Below the pieces are notes generated by a model that saw only the letters and a program-made list of their open reading frames with translations, searched no databases and was not told where the DNA came from. A stretch of DNA of 64,000 bases from JBGAKG01 sp044224495. Its GTDB lineage: Bacteria > Myxococcota_A > Polyangia > Polyangiales > Polyangiaceae. Made by a program: the position numbers and the translations under genes. The stretch's first letter is position 1; each line of letters opens with the position of its first letter. Of the stretch, positions 17,377-25,200 are shown piece by piece. The stretch is taken from contig JBGAKG010000003.1 in NCBI GenBank assembly GCA_044224495.1, positions 1 through 64,000 of the forward strand, in the 5' to 3' direction.

Positions 17377-19053
17377 ATGGGGAAAAGGGGTCTCGCGTTC
17401 GGGTTCGGGGTGACGTTGGTCTTGGGGTGTGGTGCGGAGGAGTTCACGCAGCCGACGCCCACCACCAAGACCGCCGTCGTCACCGTCGTTCTGTCCGGCA
17501 AAGGCGCCGGCTCGGTGAAGAGCAGCGACGGGAAGATCGACTGCAGCGCCGCCAAACCGAGCGGTTGCAAGGCGACGCTCAGCTTCACCGAGGGCACCAC
17601 CGCTCCGATCAAGCTCACCGCGACTGCCGACCCGTCGGGTCGCTTCGCGGGGTGGTCGTCGCCGTGCGGCACGGCAGCCGATTGCTCTCTCGACGTCTCG
17701 GGCGACGTGACCGCCGTCGCCACGTTCGACGAGCGCATCCCGCTCACGGTCGACTTTCAGAGAGACGCGGATGCGACGTCGACGCTCGCGTCGGTCCCGA
17801 GCGGGGTCGATCTCAAAGCGACGGGGAAGGCGACGGTCTACTTCGACCCGGGGGCGCAGGTCGTGCTCACCGTCGACCAAACCGCGGGCGCGGAGACCTA
17901 TCGATTCACGGGAGCCTGCACCGGCACCAACGGGCGCCCGGATGGCACCAGCTGCAAGCTCACGATGGACGGCCCCAAGACGGTGGGCGTCCGAGTTGCA
18001 CACTACAACTATGCGTTCCTCACCTCGTCGAAGCACACGGGCGCGATGGGCGGTCTCACGGGTGCCGATGGCATCTGCAACGCACTCGCGACCACCGCCG
18101 GGCTGCCCGGCACCTACCTCGCGTTTCTCTCGACCGAGACCGCGGACGCCGTCGGTCGCATCGCGAGCGCCAACGGCTGGCGCCGAACCGACGGTGCGCC
18201 GTTCGTGTTCGACAGAGCAGCTTCGTTCGGTCCGAGCGGCACGGTCCGCGCGGCGCTCGATCGGGACGAGACGGGCAAGCCGCCGACCGCCTTCGACGGC
18301 AACTTCGAGCGCACGCACACCGGGAGCAACAACGACGGCTCCAAGCTCAACTACGCGAACAACGACCACTGCGGCGATTGGACGACCACCAACGCGCAGG
18401 TGAGCCAAGGCGGCGCGCCGATCAGCGGCCGCGTGTGGCTCGCCGCCGGTGCCGGCTCGTGCACGGCGTCCCTGCGCTTCGTCTGCATGGGAACGGATTT
18501 GAACCGCGCGCTTCCGGCCGCGCTCCCGCCGGCCGGCGCGCGGCGAGCGTTCCTCTCGAACGCCCAGGTGCTCCCGAGCCAGGGTCTGAACGCGTTCGAT
18601 CAGGTGTGCAAGACCGAGGCGCAAGCCGCGTCGCTCCCCAACGCCACGAGCTTCAAGGCGCTCGTCGCGCCGGCCGATGGGACCTCCGCCGCCTCGCGCT
18701 TCGACGCCACGAAGGGACCTTGGATCGGCACCGACCTCGTTCTCCTCGCGCCGACGGCGCAGGCGTTCCTGCAGTCGGCGCCGTGGATCGCTGGCATCCA
18801 TCGCTTCGCGAACGGGACGGCTTCCCTTCCCGGTGCGGACACGGTGGCGACCGGCTACCGCAACACGTCGATCCTCCCGTCGCCGCGCCCGAGCGATCCG
18901 GGCAACTTCACGTGCGCCGGGTGGTCCGCCACGACGGGGATCGCCGGGTTCGGTCAGTCGGGCTTCACGGGCTCGTACGCGGTCAGCTACCTGGACTCGT
19001 TCCCGAACGTCACCTGCGCTTCGAGCATGCGACTCTACTGCCTCGAAGACTGA
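17377..19053 (+). CDS. Lipoprotein with bacterial beta-repeats and two DUF1554-like domains
   Basis: 558 residues. Short signal peptide with lipobox LVLGC. Residues 30-200 hold repeats with the SGRFAGWSSPCG pattern and conserved Cys pairs, as in InlB-type/Flg_new bacterial repeats. Two similar domains follow, each starting like a DUF1554 unit (AFLTSSKHTGAMGGLTGADGIC, then RRAFLSNAQVL followed by FDQVCKTEA), with Cys pairs closing each one (CTASLRFVC and CASSMRLYC). DUF1554 resembles the C-type-lectin/collagenase NC10-type fold seen in surface proteins. A surface-exposed binding protein is the likely role. It converges on the Gly-rich lipoprotein gene with 6 bases between. Confidence 0.75.
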   Translation: MGKRGLAFGFGVTLVLGCGAEEFTQPTPTTKTAVVTVVLSGKGAGSVKSSDGKIDCSAAKPSGCKATLSFTEGTTAPIKLTATADPSGRFAGWSSPCGTAADCSLDVSGDVTAVATFDERIPLTVDFQRDADATSTLASVPSGVDLKATGKATVYFDPGAQVVLTVDQTAGAETYRFTGACTGTNGRPDGTSCKLTMDGPKTVGVRVAHYNYAFLTSSKHTGAMGGLTGADGICNALATTAGLPGTYLAFLSTETADAVGRIASANGWRRTDGAPFVFDRAASFGPSGTVRAALDRDETGKPPTAFDGNFERTHTGSNNDGSKLNYANNDHCGDWTTTNAQVSQGGAPISGRVWLAAGAGSCTASLRFVCMGTDLNRALPAALPPAGARRAFLSNAQVLPSQGLNAFDQVCKTEAQAASLPNATSFKALVAPADGTSAASRFDATKGPWIGTDLVLLAPTAQAFLQSAPWIAGIHRFANGTASLPGADTVATGYRNTSILPSPRPSDPGNFTCAGWSATTGIAGFGQSGFTGSYAVSYLDSFPNVTCASSMRLYCLED

Positions 19054-19059
19054 AGCCGC

Positions 19060-20562
19060 TCAGGGCCCGATCTCTTTCTCGACGCCCTTCTGTCCCGATC
19101 CGGTCGCGCCGGAGCTGGAGCCGCCCACGCCCGCGGGCCCGAGCTTGTAGGTGACCTTGGTCACCTTCGGTCCGGCGCCCTCGGCCCAGATCCCGACGCT
19201 CGGGCCGCCACCGCCGCCCGCACCCGCGCCACCGCGGCCACCCTTGCGACCGTCGCCGCCCTTGGCGCCCGTGCCGATCTCGCCGGCGCCGGAGCCCTGA
19301 ATCGGCCCGCCGCTGCCCGGCAGCCCGCCGTCACCGCCGGTGCCACCGGCGCCACCGGCGCCGCCACCGAAGGTCGAGAGCTCGCAGTTCGTCACCGTGA
19401 CCGGGGTGCGCACGGCGATGATCGCGATCGACGCGCCGCCACCGCTGCCGCCCGTTCCGCCGCCGCCGCCACAGCCGCCGGCGCCACCGCCGCCGCCGCC
19501 GTTGCCCGAGCCGTCGACGCAGCTCAACCCCGTCTGACCGCCGGAGCCTCCACCGCCGCCGCCGCCCGGACCCGAGACACCGGGCGTGCCGTCACCGCCG
19601 GTGCTCGGCACGTACGCCATCTTCGACACGTCGAAGGCGCCGACGTTCTTGCCCGGGACGCCGTCGGCGCCGGCCTCGCCGTCGTTCGCCCCCGTGTCGC
19701 CCTGCGTGCCGCTGGCGCCGGTGCACCCGTTCGTCTGCCCGCCGGGCCCACCCTTCACGGCGAGGGCGGACGGACCGCCGGCCGCTCCCTGGAAGTTGGG
19801 GTCGGCGCCGCCCTTTCCGCCCAGACCGCCGTTCGCATCCGTGCAGGATGCATTGACCCCGGGGTTGCCGCCCGCGCCCGGGCTGCTCTGGTTGTCGACG
19901 GCGCCGCCCTTGCCTTGCTCGCCGTTCTTGCCGTCGTCGCCCTTCGCGCCGTCCTTGCCCGCGACGCCCGGGAGGCCTTTCCCCGCCGCGAGCACGCACT
20001 TGTCCTCGACGACGAGATCGGTGGCGTCGACCGCGACGAGCACGACGGAGCTCGCGCCGGGATCGTTCACCGGGTCGGACGACTTCACCGTCACGCGGCC
20101 GAGCCGCGTCTTCTTGTTCGCCGAGCGGAGCACCATCGCGACTTCGGCCCCGTCGATCTCGGTGACGTTCGACCCGCGCTTCCAGTTCTCCTTCGGCTCG
20201 TACCCGCCGTAGATGCCGATGCCGTCGACCAGGTTCACCGTCTTCGACTCCGGGTAGGTCCCGGACGCCATGATGATCTGCGTCTTCTGCGCGGCCTTCG
20301 CCTTCTCGAGCGCCGTGGAGAGCGTGCGGACCGGGGCGTCCTTCGTTCCCGGCGCGACGTCGTTCCCGCCCGGCGACACGAAGATGGCCGAGGCGACGGT
20401 GCCATCGAGCCCGTCCTGGTTGGAGTCGGTGTTCAGCTCGTCGGGGACGTCCTCCGACGTGTTGTCCGGCGTCTCGTCGCTCACCGCACAAGCGGCGGCG
20501 ACGACCAGGGTCACGGAGGCGAGGAGAAGGCCACGAAGGGAGGTCGGGATAAGGTTGCGCAC
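19060..20562 (-). CDS. Lipoprotein with DUF1565-type N-terminal region and collagen-like Gly-rich body
   Basis: 500 residues from GTG 20560-20562. Signal peptide with lipobox VAAAC. Residues 60-190 look like a right-handed beta-helix start of the DUF1565 kind (IFVSPGGNDVAPGTKDAPVRTL, then IMASGTYPES, then GIGIYGGYEP). From about 195 the chain is dominated by Gly-X-Y and Gly-Gly runs (GKDGAKGDDGKNGEQGKGG and, later, nearly pure Gly blocks), interrupted by short Cys-containing segments. Gly-rich surface proteins of this style are frequent in myxobacteria; function is unknown. The ribosome site is weak. The gene runs against the previous lipoprotein gene, end to end. Confidence 0.75.
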   Translation of the reverse strand: MRNLIPTSLRGLLLASVTLVVAAACAVSDETPDNTSEDVPDELNTDSNQDGLDGTVASAIFVSPGGNDVAPGTKDAPVRTLSTALEKAKAAQKTQIIMASGTYPESKTVNLVDGIGIYGGYEPKENWKRGSNVTEIDGAEVAMVLRSANKKTRLGRVTVKSSDPVNDPGASSVVLVAVDATDLVVEDKCVLAAGKGLPGVAGKDGAKGDDGKNGEQGKGGAVDNQSSPGAGGNPGVNASCTDANGGLGGKGGADPNFQGAAGGPSALAVKGGPGGQTNGCTGASGTQGDTGANDGEAGADGVPGKNVGAFDVSKMAYVPSTGGDGTPGVSGPGGGGGGGSGGQTGLSCVDGSGNGGGGGGAGGCGGGGGTGGSGGGASIAIIAVRTPVTVTNCELSTFGGGAGGAGGTGGDGGLPGSGGPIQGSGAGEIGTGAKGGDGRKGGRGGAGAGGGGGPSVGIWAEGAGPKVTKVTYKLGPAGVGGSSSGATGSGQKGVEKEIGP

Positions 20563-20603
20563 GGGTAAAGCGTTCCTGAACGCACCGCGACCTGCAAGCA
20601 ATT

Positions 20604-21020
20604 TCAGGGTGCCGGGAGGGGTTCGGCGATCAGCTCGATGCCACCTTGGAGCACACCCTTCGTCGCCAGGACTTGGTCGGCCACGTCCTGGAGCTCGTCC
20701 GCCCGCCCGCGAAGGACGATCACCTCGAGGCAGAGGTCGTGATCGAGGTGGACGTGGAGCGTGGAGCGCACCTTGTCGCCCAGGTCGTGCTGGAGCTCGG
20801 TCAGCTTCTCGGTGAGCTCGCGGACGTGGTGGTCGTAGACGAGGGTCAACGTCGCGACCGCCTTGGCCTTCGAGCGCGCCTTCGAGCGCGTGACCTCGGC
20901 GCGCACGAGATCGCGCAGGATCTCCGAGCGCGTCGAGCTTCGCTCCGCCACGAGCTTGTCGAGCTCGCCGAGCAGCCGATCTTCCATCGCGACGCCGAAG
21001 CGAACCAGCGATCCCTTCAT
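20604..21020 (-). CDS. nikR: Nickel-responsive transcriptional regulator NikR
   Basis: 138 residues, the normal NikR length. An N-terminal ribbon-helix-helix DNA-binding part (VRFGVAMEDRLLGELDKLV, then SRSEILRDLVR-like sequence) is followed by an ACT-type nickel-binding part. The high-affinity site residues are visible: His in VYDHHVRELT, then HVHLDHDLCLEVIVLRG, with the His-X-His and Cys in the expected order. NikR represses nickel uptake genes when nickel is plentiful. No nik transporter is adjacent; the only dipeptide/nickel-type permeases in the window are 20 kb away (41055-42849). It diverges from obgE, leaving 40 bases between, too short for a separate full regulatory region on each side. 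Confidence 0.88.
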   Translation of the reverse strand: MKGSLVRFGVAMEDRLLGELDKLVAERSSTRSEILRDLVRAEVTRSKARSKAKAVATLTLVYDHHVRELTEKLTELQHDLGDKVRSTLHVHLDHDLCLEVIVLRGRADELQDVADQVLATKGVLQGGIELIAEPLPAP

Positions 21021-21060
21021 GTCCGGCCGTTACCGTACCGTGTGCTAGCCTGCGCGCGCC

Positions 21061-22098
21061 ATGCGTTTCGTGGATTCGTGCGAGGTCCGGATCGTCGGCG
21101 GGGCCGGTGGGAACGGCTGCGTCGCCTTCCGGCGCGAGAAGTACGTCCCCCACGGCGGTCCCGCCGGTGGCGACGGGGGCAAAGGGGGCGACGTCGTCTT
21201 CATCACCGATCCGGGGATGTCGACGCTCCTGGACCTCTCCTACCAACACACGCTCGCGGCGAAGCGCGGAGAGCACGGCAAGGGGAAGGACTGCTACGGC
21301 AAGGCCGCCGAGGATCTCGAGGTGCGCGTTCCGGTCGGCACGCAGGTCATCGACAAGGAGAGCGGCTCGCTCCTCTTCGACCTCACCACCCCCGACACGC
21401 GCACGATCGTGGCGCGCGGCGGCAAGGGTGGGCGCGGCAACATCCACTTCGCGACGCCGTTCGACCGCGCGCCCCGCCGCTCCGAGCCGGGCGAAGCCGG
21501 CCAGGAGCTCTCCGTCCGGCTCGAGCTCAAGGTCATGGCGGACGTCGGGCTGCTCGGGTTTCCCAACGTGGGAAAGTCGACGTTCATCCGCGCCGTGTCG
21601 CGCGCGCGCCCGAAGGTCGCGGACTACCCCTTCACCACGCTCACGCCGCACCTCGGCGTCGCGACGATCGGTGACCGCAACGTCGTCCTCGCCGACATCC
21701 CCGGTCTCATCCCCGGCGCCGCCAGCGGCGCGGGGCTCGGGATTCAGTTCCTGAAGCACGTCGAGCGCACGCGCGCGCTCCTGCACCTCGTCACGCTCGA
21801 CCCGGGCGCGGGGCGCGATCCGATCAAGGACCACGCTGCGATCATGAAGGAGCTCAAGGCGTTCAGCCCCGAGCTCGCGCAGCGCCCGCAGGTCGTGGCG
21901 CTGTCGAAGGCCGACATGCCCGAGGTGCAGGACGTCTTCCCGAAGCTCAAGACCGCGTTCAAGCGGAAGAAGATCGAGCTTCACTTGGTCTCGGCCGCGA
22001 CCGGCGAGGGCATGAAGGAGCTCATGTACGCGGTCGCGAAGATCGCGTTCGCCGAGACGCGACCGGCCGCGGCGAAGCGCAAGGCCCGCAGCGCGTGA
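21061..22098 (+). CDS. obgE: Obg family GTPase (ribosome assembly / stress)
   Basis: 345 residues. N-terminal Obg fold rich in Gly (VRIVGGAGGNGCVAFRREKY, then GGDGGKGGDVVF), then a GTPase domain: G1 GFPNVGKST, switch region ADYPFTT, G3 DIPGLI, and G4 as SKAD (usual NKxD is changed at the first position). Obg proteins bind the 50S ribosomal subunit and link GTP level to growth. The C-terminal OCT domain found in some members is missing; a short basic tail remains. The stop codon overlaps the GTG start of the export-switch gene (GTGA, 22095-22098), so the two are translationally coupled. Confidence 0.95.
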   Translation: MRFVDSCEVRIVGGAGGNGCVAFRREKYVPHGGPAGGDGGKGGDVVFITDPGMSTLLDLSYQHTLAAKRGEHGKGKDCYGKAAEDLEVRVPVGTQVIDKESGSLLFDLTTPDTRTIVARGGKGGRGNIHFATPFDRAPRRSEPGEAGQELSVRLELKVMADVGLLGFPNVGKSTFIRAVSRARPKVADYPFTTLTPHLGVATIGDRNVVLADIPGLIPGAASGAGLGIQFLKHVERTRALLHLVTLDPGAGRDPIKDHAAIMKELKAFSPELAQRPQVVALSKADMPEVQDVFPKLKTAFKRKKIELHLVSAATGEGMKELMYAVAKIAFAETRPAAAKRKARSA

Positions 22099-23120
22099 GC
22101 GAGAAGACCGAAGAGCCGACCCCACAGCGGCTGCGCAAGGCCCGCGAGGACGGGGACAGCGGCGTCTCGACTCAGGCCGCCACCGCGGTCGGGTTCCTCG
22201 TCGCCGTCGCGCTCGTGCCGGCGGCGGTGGTCGCGCTCGCCGAGCGCTCGAGCGAGCTCCTGCGCGCCGCGATCGCGCGCGCGGGCGACGACTCTCCGAC
22301 CATGCCGTCCGCCGAGGCGCTCCTCCCGACCGTCGTGTTCCTCGTGGCGCCGATCCTCCTCGCTGCGGGCGTGACGTCGGCGGTCGTGCAGTTCGTCCAA
22401 GCGGGCGGAGCGTTCGCGACCAAGAAACTTTCTCCGAAGCTGGACCGACTGGACGTCGTGCAAGGGATCAAGAACCTCTTCTCGACGACGCGGCTCTTCT
22501 CCGTGGCGCGCGCGCTCGCGTTCGCCGCCATCGTCGGCTGGCTCGCGTGGACCACGCTCCGCGGAGGGGCGCGCGACCTCGCGCACCTGGCGGGACGGCT
22601 CGCGTACGTCGGAGTCGTCGTCTCGGCGCTGGGGGGAGGCCTCGCGAAGCGCGCGGCGGTGATCGGCCTCGGGCTCGGCGCGCTCGACCTGTTCGTCACG
22701 CGCCGGCAGTGGCTCGCGCGGCTGCGCATGAGCAAGGAAGAGATCAAGCGCGAGCACAAGGAGAGCGAGGGCGATCCGCAGCTCAAGGCCGCGCGCGAGC
22801 GGGCGCACCACGAGATGCTCGCGTCGGCGGCGGTCGCGAACGTGAAGACCGCCACGGTCGTCGTCGTGAACCCGACCCACCTGGCGTGCGCGCTGCGGTA
22901 CGACGCCGAAGAAGGCGATCAAGCGCCGGTCGTCGTCGCCGCGGGCGAAGGGGATCTGGCGAAGCGCATCGTCGAAGCGGCGCGCGCGTACGGGGTGCCC
23001 GTGCTGCGGGACGTGCCGCTCGCGCGGGCGCTGATCGAGCTCGAGGTCGGCGGGGAGATCCCCGAGGACCTCTACGAGGCCGTGGCGGAGATCCTGCGCG
23101 CGGCGTGGGCGGAGCCGTAG
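22095..23120 (+). CDS. Type III secretion / flagellar export switch protein (SctU/FlhB family)
   Basis: 341 residues from a GTG that overlaps the obgE stop. Start MSEKTEEPTPQRLRKAREDG is typical of SctU/FlhB. Four hydrophobic segments lie between about 28 and 205, then a cytoplasmic domain with MSKEEIKREHKESEGDP and the self-cleavage motif NPTH in VVVVNPTHLACALRYD. The protein sits at the inner-membrane export gate of a type III secretion or flagellar system and switches substrate class after cutting itself at NPTH. No other export gene (SctR, S, T, V, N or flagellar) is present in this 64-kb window, so the gene is isolated and tied instead to obgE. It may serve a secretion cluster elsewhere in the genome. 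Confidence 0.92.
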   Translation: MSEKTEEPTPQRLRKAREDGDSGVSTQAATAVGFLVAVALVPAAVVALAERSSELLRAAIARAGDDSPTMPSAEALLPTVVFLVAPILLAAGVTSAVVQFVQAGGAFATKKLSPKLDRLDVVQGIKNLFSTTRLFSVARALAFAAIVGWLAWTTLRGGARDLAHLAGRLAYVGVVVSALGGGLAKRAAVIGLGLGALDLFVTRRQWLARLRMSKEEIKREHKESEGDPQLKAARERAHHEMLASAAVANVKTATVVVVNPTHLACALRYDAEEGDQAPVVVAAGEGDLAKRIVEAARAYGVPVLRDVPLARALIELEVGGEIPEDLYEAVAEILRAAWAEP

Positions 23121-23146
23121 CGCTCGTCAGGCGGACATGAGCCGCT

Positions 23147-24229
23147 TCAGCGGGGGCGGAAGGCCGAGAGATCCGGGGAGCTGAAGCGCCCGTAGCCGGC
23201 CAGCGCGCTCGTGAGCCTCGCCGCTCCTTCTTGGTGACCGATGCTGCCGTAGAGCTTCGCGAGGAAGGCGATGCACGCCGCCTGCGAGCGCGGGTCTCTC
23301 GATTCGCGGGCGCGCGCCACCGCGTCGAGCGCCTCGAGCATCGCGTCGTCCGGGCGCCCCGCGTTCGCGAGCGCGAACGCGAGCGCGAGCGACGCCTGAC
23401 AGCGGACCTGCGGTCCCTCCGACTCGGCGAGCGCGCGGCTCTTGCGGAGCGCGCGGAGCGCCTCGCCGATCTGCCCCGCCGAGAGGCGCGCGATCGCGCG
23501 CATGCGATCCGCGAGCGCATCGTGCTCGCCCGTCGCGCGCAGGCCTTCGCTGAGCCGCTGGAGCGACTTGGCGTTGCCCGACAACAGCGCTTGGCGCGTG
23601 AGCTCCACCATCTTCTTCGCGAACTCCTCGGGCTCGGCGTCCTGGAGCGCGAGCACGGGGTCGGACGAACGCTCCGGATCGTCGACTTGCGGCAAGCCGA
23701 GCGGCGCACGCTCCGAGACGAAGCTCCGTTGCCACGGATCGTCGAGCGCGAGCTCGAGCCCGCGGATCTCGAGCCCCGCGTCGCTCCCGAGGCGCGAGCC
23801 CGACGTCGCGAGCTCGCCGCGTTGAACCGCGCCGAGCGTCTCGTCCACGAGCACCTGCCCCGCGTCCGCCACGCGCGCGAGCGTGAGCGCGCGCAGCAAG
23901 GGCTCTCCCCACGCGAGGGTGGCGCGGCCCTCGGGTGCGAGCGGCTCCAACATGCCTTCGGCCACGCCGCACGCCCAGTGGTAGGCCGGTGGGGACGTCT
24001 CGTCGTCGAGGCTCACCGCGAGCGTGATGGCTTCGTCGATCGAGTCGATGTCCCACGCGAAGGCGAGCGTCGTCGCGCTCCACGACACGAGCACGCCGCC
24101 GAGCGCTTCGGCTCGCCGCGTCAGCGCGCGCGCGCGCTCGAGGTAGCCGACGTGCGCGGTGCGGAGCGCCGCCACGGATGCGAGCATCCGGCAGCACACC
24201 ACGACCTGCGGCACGTCGCGGAAGCGCAC
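23147..24229 (-). CDS. Degenerate nucleotide-cyclase-like domain with TPR-type helices
   Basis: 360 residues from GTG 24227-24229. Residues 8-150 resemble a class III adenylate/guanylate cyclase fold without its metal-binding Asp residues: RAEALGGVLVSWSATTLAFAW, then VAEGMLEPLAPEGRATLAWGEPLLRALTLARVADAGQVLVDE. Residues 200-345 are helical repeats resembling TPRs (LSGNAKSLQRLSEGL, AGQIGEALRALRKSRALAE, LAFALANAGRPDDAMLEALD). It starts 10 bases after the pspA-like gene stops, so both are in one operon. A regulatory partner of the PspA protein is an inference; no enzymatic activity is expected. Confidence 0.65.
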   Translation of the reverse strand: MRFRDVPQVVVCCRMLASVAALRTAHVGYLERARALTRRAEALGGVLVSWSATTLAFAWDIDSIDEAITLAVSLDDETSPPAYHWACGVAEGMLEPLAPEGRATLAWGEPLLRALTLARVADAGQVLVDETLGAVQRGELATSGSRLGSDAGLEIRGLELALDDPWQRSFVSERAPLGLPQVDDPERSSDPVLALQDAEPEEFAKKMVELTRQALLSGNAKSLQRLSEGLRATGEHDALADRMRAIARLSAGQIGEALRALRKSRALAESEGPQVRCQASLALAFALANAGRPDDAMLEALDAVARARESRDPRSQAACIAFLAKLYGSIGHQEGAARLTSALAGYGRFSSPDLSAFRPR

Positions 24230-24239
24230 CCTTCCCCGC

Positions 24240-24944
24240 TCAGACGCGGATGCGTTTCTTGAGCGCGGCCAGATCTTCGTCGACCTCGGCGTCGCCCGCG
24301 GACTTGCCGCCGCTCACGCCGTGCTCGAGATCGCGGAACTTCGCCTCGAGATCCTGGCGCTCGCGGGTCCCGAGCGCGTCTTCGACCTCTTCCATCGCCG
24401 AGTTCTCGGCTTCGCGCCCTTCGATTTTGTCCTCGAGGTCGCGGAAGTTCTTGAAGGCGCTGCTCCCGCCCTTCGCACCGAGCCCCTCGGCCCCACCGCC
24501 GCCCTTCGCCTGAGCGGCGCGCGCGGCGATCGTGCTCTTGCGCATCTTCACTTCTTCGAGCTTGGTCTCCATGCGCTCGAGCTCGGCCTTCATCTCGAGC
24601 GCCTGGTTCCGCGCCTCGAGGCGGGCCTTCTCGGCGAGCTCGACGTCCTTCATCGTGCGGCGCTTCTGCTTCAGCGCTTCGCGGGCAAGCGCCTCGTCCC
24701 CGCCCTTCATCGCGAGCTCGGCACGCTTGTCCCAGCGCTCGACGTCGGCGTTGAGATCGTCGAGCTTCTTGCGGAGCTGCTTCTCGGCGGCGACGGCGGA
24801 GATGACCTCCTGCCGAGCGGCCTTCAGCTGCTCACCCATCTCCTCGACGTTGAGCTCGAGGAGCTTCTTGTCGTCTTCGGCCTTGTCGAGCAGCGAGTTG
24901 AAGTTGCTCGAGATGACCTTTCCCATCCGATCGAAGATGCCCAT
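24240..24944 (-). CDS. PspA/IM30 family membrane-maintenance protein
   Basis: 234 residues, almost all coiled coil. N-terminus MGIFDRMGKVISSNFNSLLDKAEDD is the family signature, including the amphipathic first helix that touches membranes. Long Lys/Glu-rich helices follow to about 150. A Gly-rich break at 148-160 (KGGGGAEGLGAKGG) replaces part of the usual hairpin. PspA/Vipp1 proteins assemble into rings or rods that protect a stressed membrane. No pspF-type regulator is adjacent; the next gene in the operon is the cyclase-like/TPR protein. Confidence 0.9.
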   Translation of the reverse strand: MGIFDRMGKVISSNFNSLLDKAEDDKKLLELNVEEMGEQLKAARQEVISAVAAEKQLRKKLDDLNADVERWDKRAELAMKGGDEALAREALKQKRRTMKDVELAEKARLEARNQALEMKAELERMETKLEEVKMRKSTIAARAAQAKGGGGAEGLGAKGGSSAFKNFRDLEDKIEGREAENSAMEEVEDALGTRERQDLEAKFRDLEHGVSGGKSAGDAEVDEDLAALKKRIRV

Positions 24945-25003
24945 CGTGCGCGCTGACTCCTCTTGTCGAGATGATAAGGTAACGACGCTCGAAGGAGGCG
25001 GCC

Positions 25004-25180
25004 ATGGCGGAATGCAAGGAATGTGGAGACGAAGTGGACGCGCTGGTGAGCGTGAAGGTCGACGGCAAGACGAAGAAGCTCTGCCAGGACTGCGCGGACC
25101 GCGCGCGCGAAGCGGCTGAAATCGCAGAGGAAAGCGAGTCCGTCGTTCAGGGGATGATGGGCTTCAAAGGGCGCCGCTGA
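25004..25180 (+). CDS. Small CxxC-CxxC zinc-ribbon-like protein
   Basis: 58 residues: MAECKECGDEVDALVSVKV at the start, then LCQDCADRAREAAEIAEE, and a basic end GFKGRR. Two CxxC pairs 22 residues apart suggest one structural zinc. A perfect AAGGAGG ribosome site (24992-24998) lies 5 bases before the ATG, supporting real translation. It stands alone between the pspA operon (divergent) and the kinase gene at 25199 (convergent). Function is unknown. Confidence 0.8.
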   Translation: MAECKECGDEVDALVSVKVDGKTKKLCQDCADRAREAAEIAEESESVVQGMMGFKGRR

Positions 25181-25184
25181 ACCC

Positions 25185-25200
25185 GACCTACATGTAGGTC
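25185..25200. repeat. Perfect 16-bp palindrome GACCTACATGTAGGTC
   Basis: Lies in the 18-base gap between the convergent small CxxC gene and the kinase gene, touching the kinase stop codon. It is AT-richer than its surroundings. Its inner ten bases (CTACATGTAG) occur again at 16023-16032, upstream of the DAHP synthase and vWA lipoprotein genes. It has no T-run, so it is not a typical terminator; a protein-binding site is possible. Confidence 0.6.

Noticed and set aside
19586..20212. Pro-rich forward frame
   Set aside because: Complement of Gly codons in the collagen-like lipoprotein gene; its own start and ribosome site are poor.
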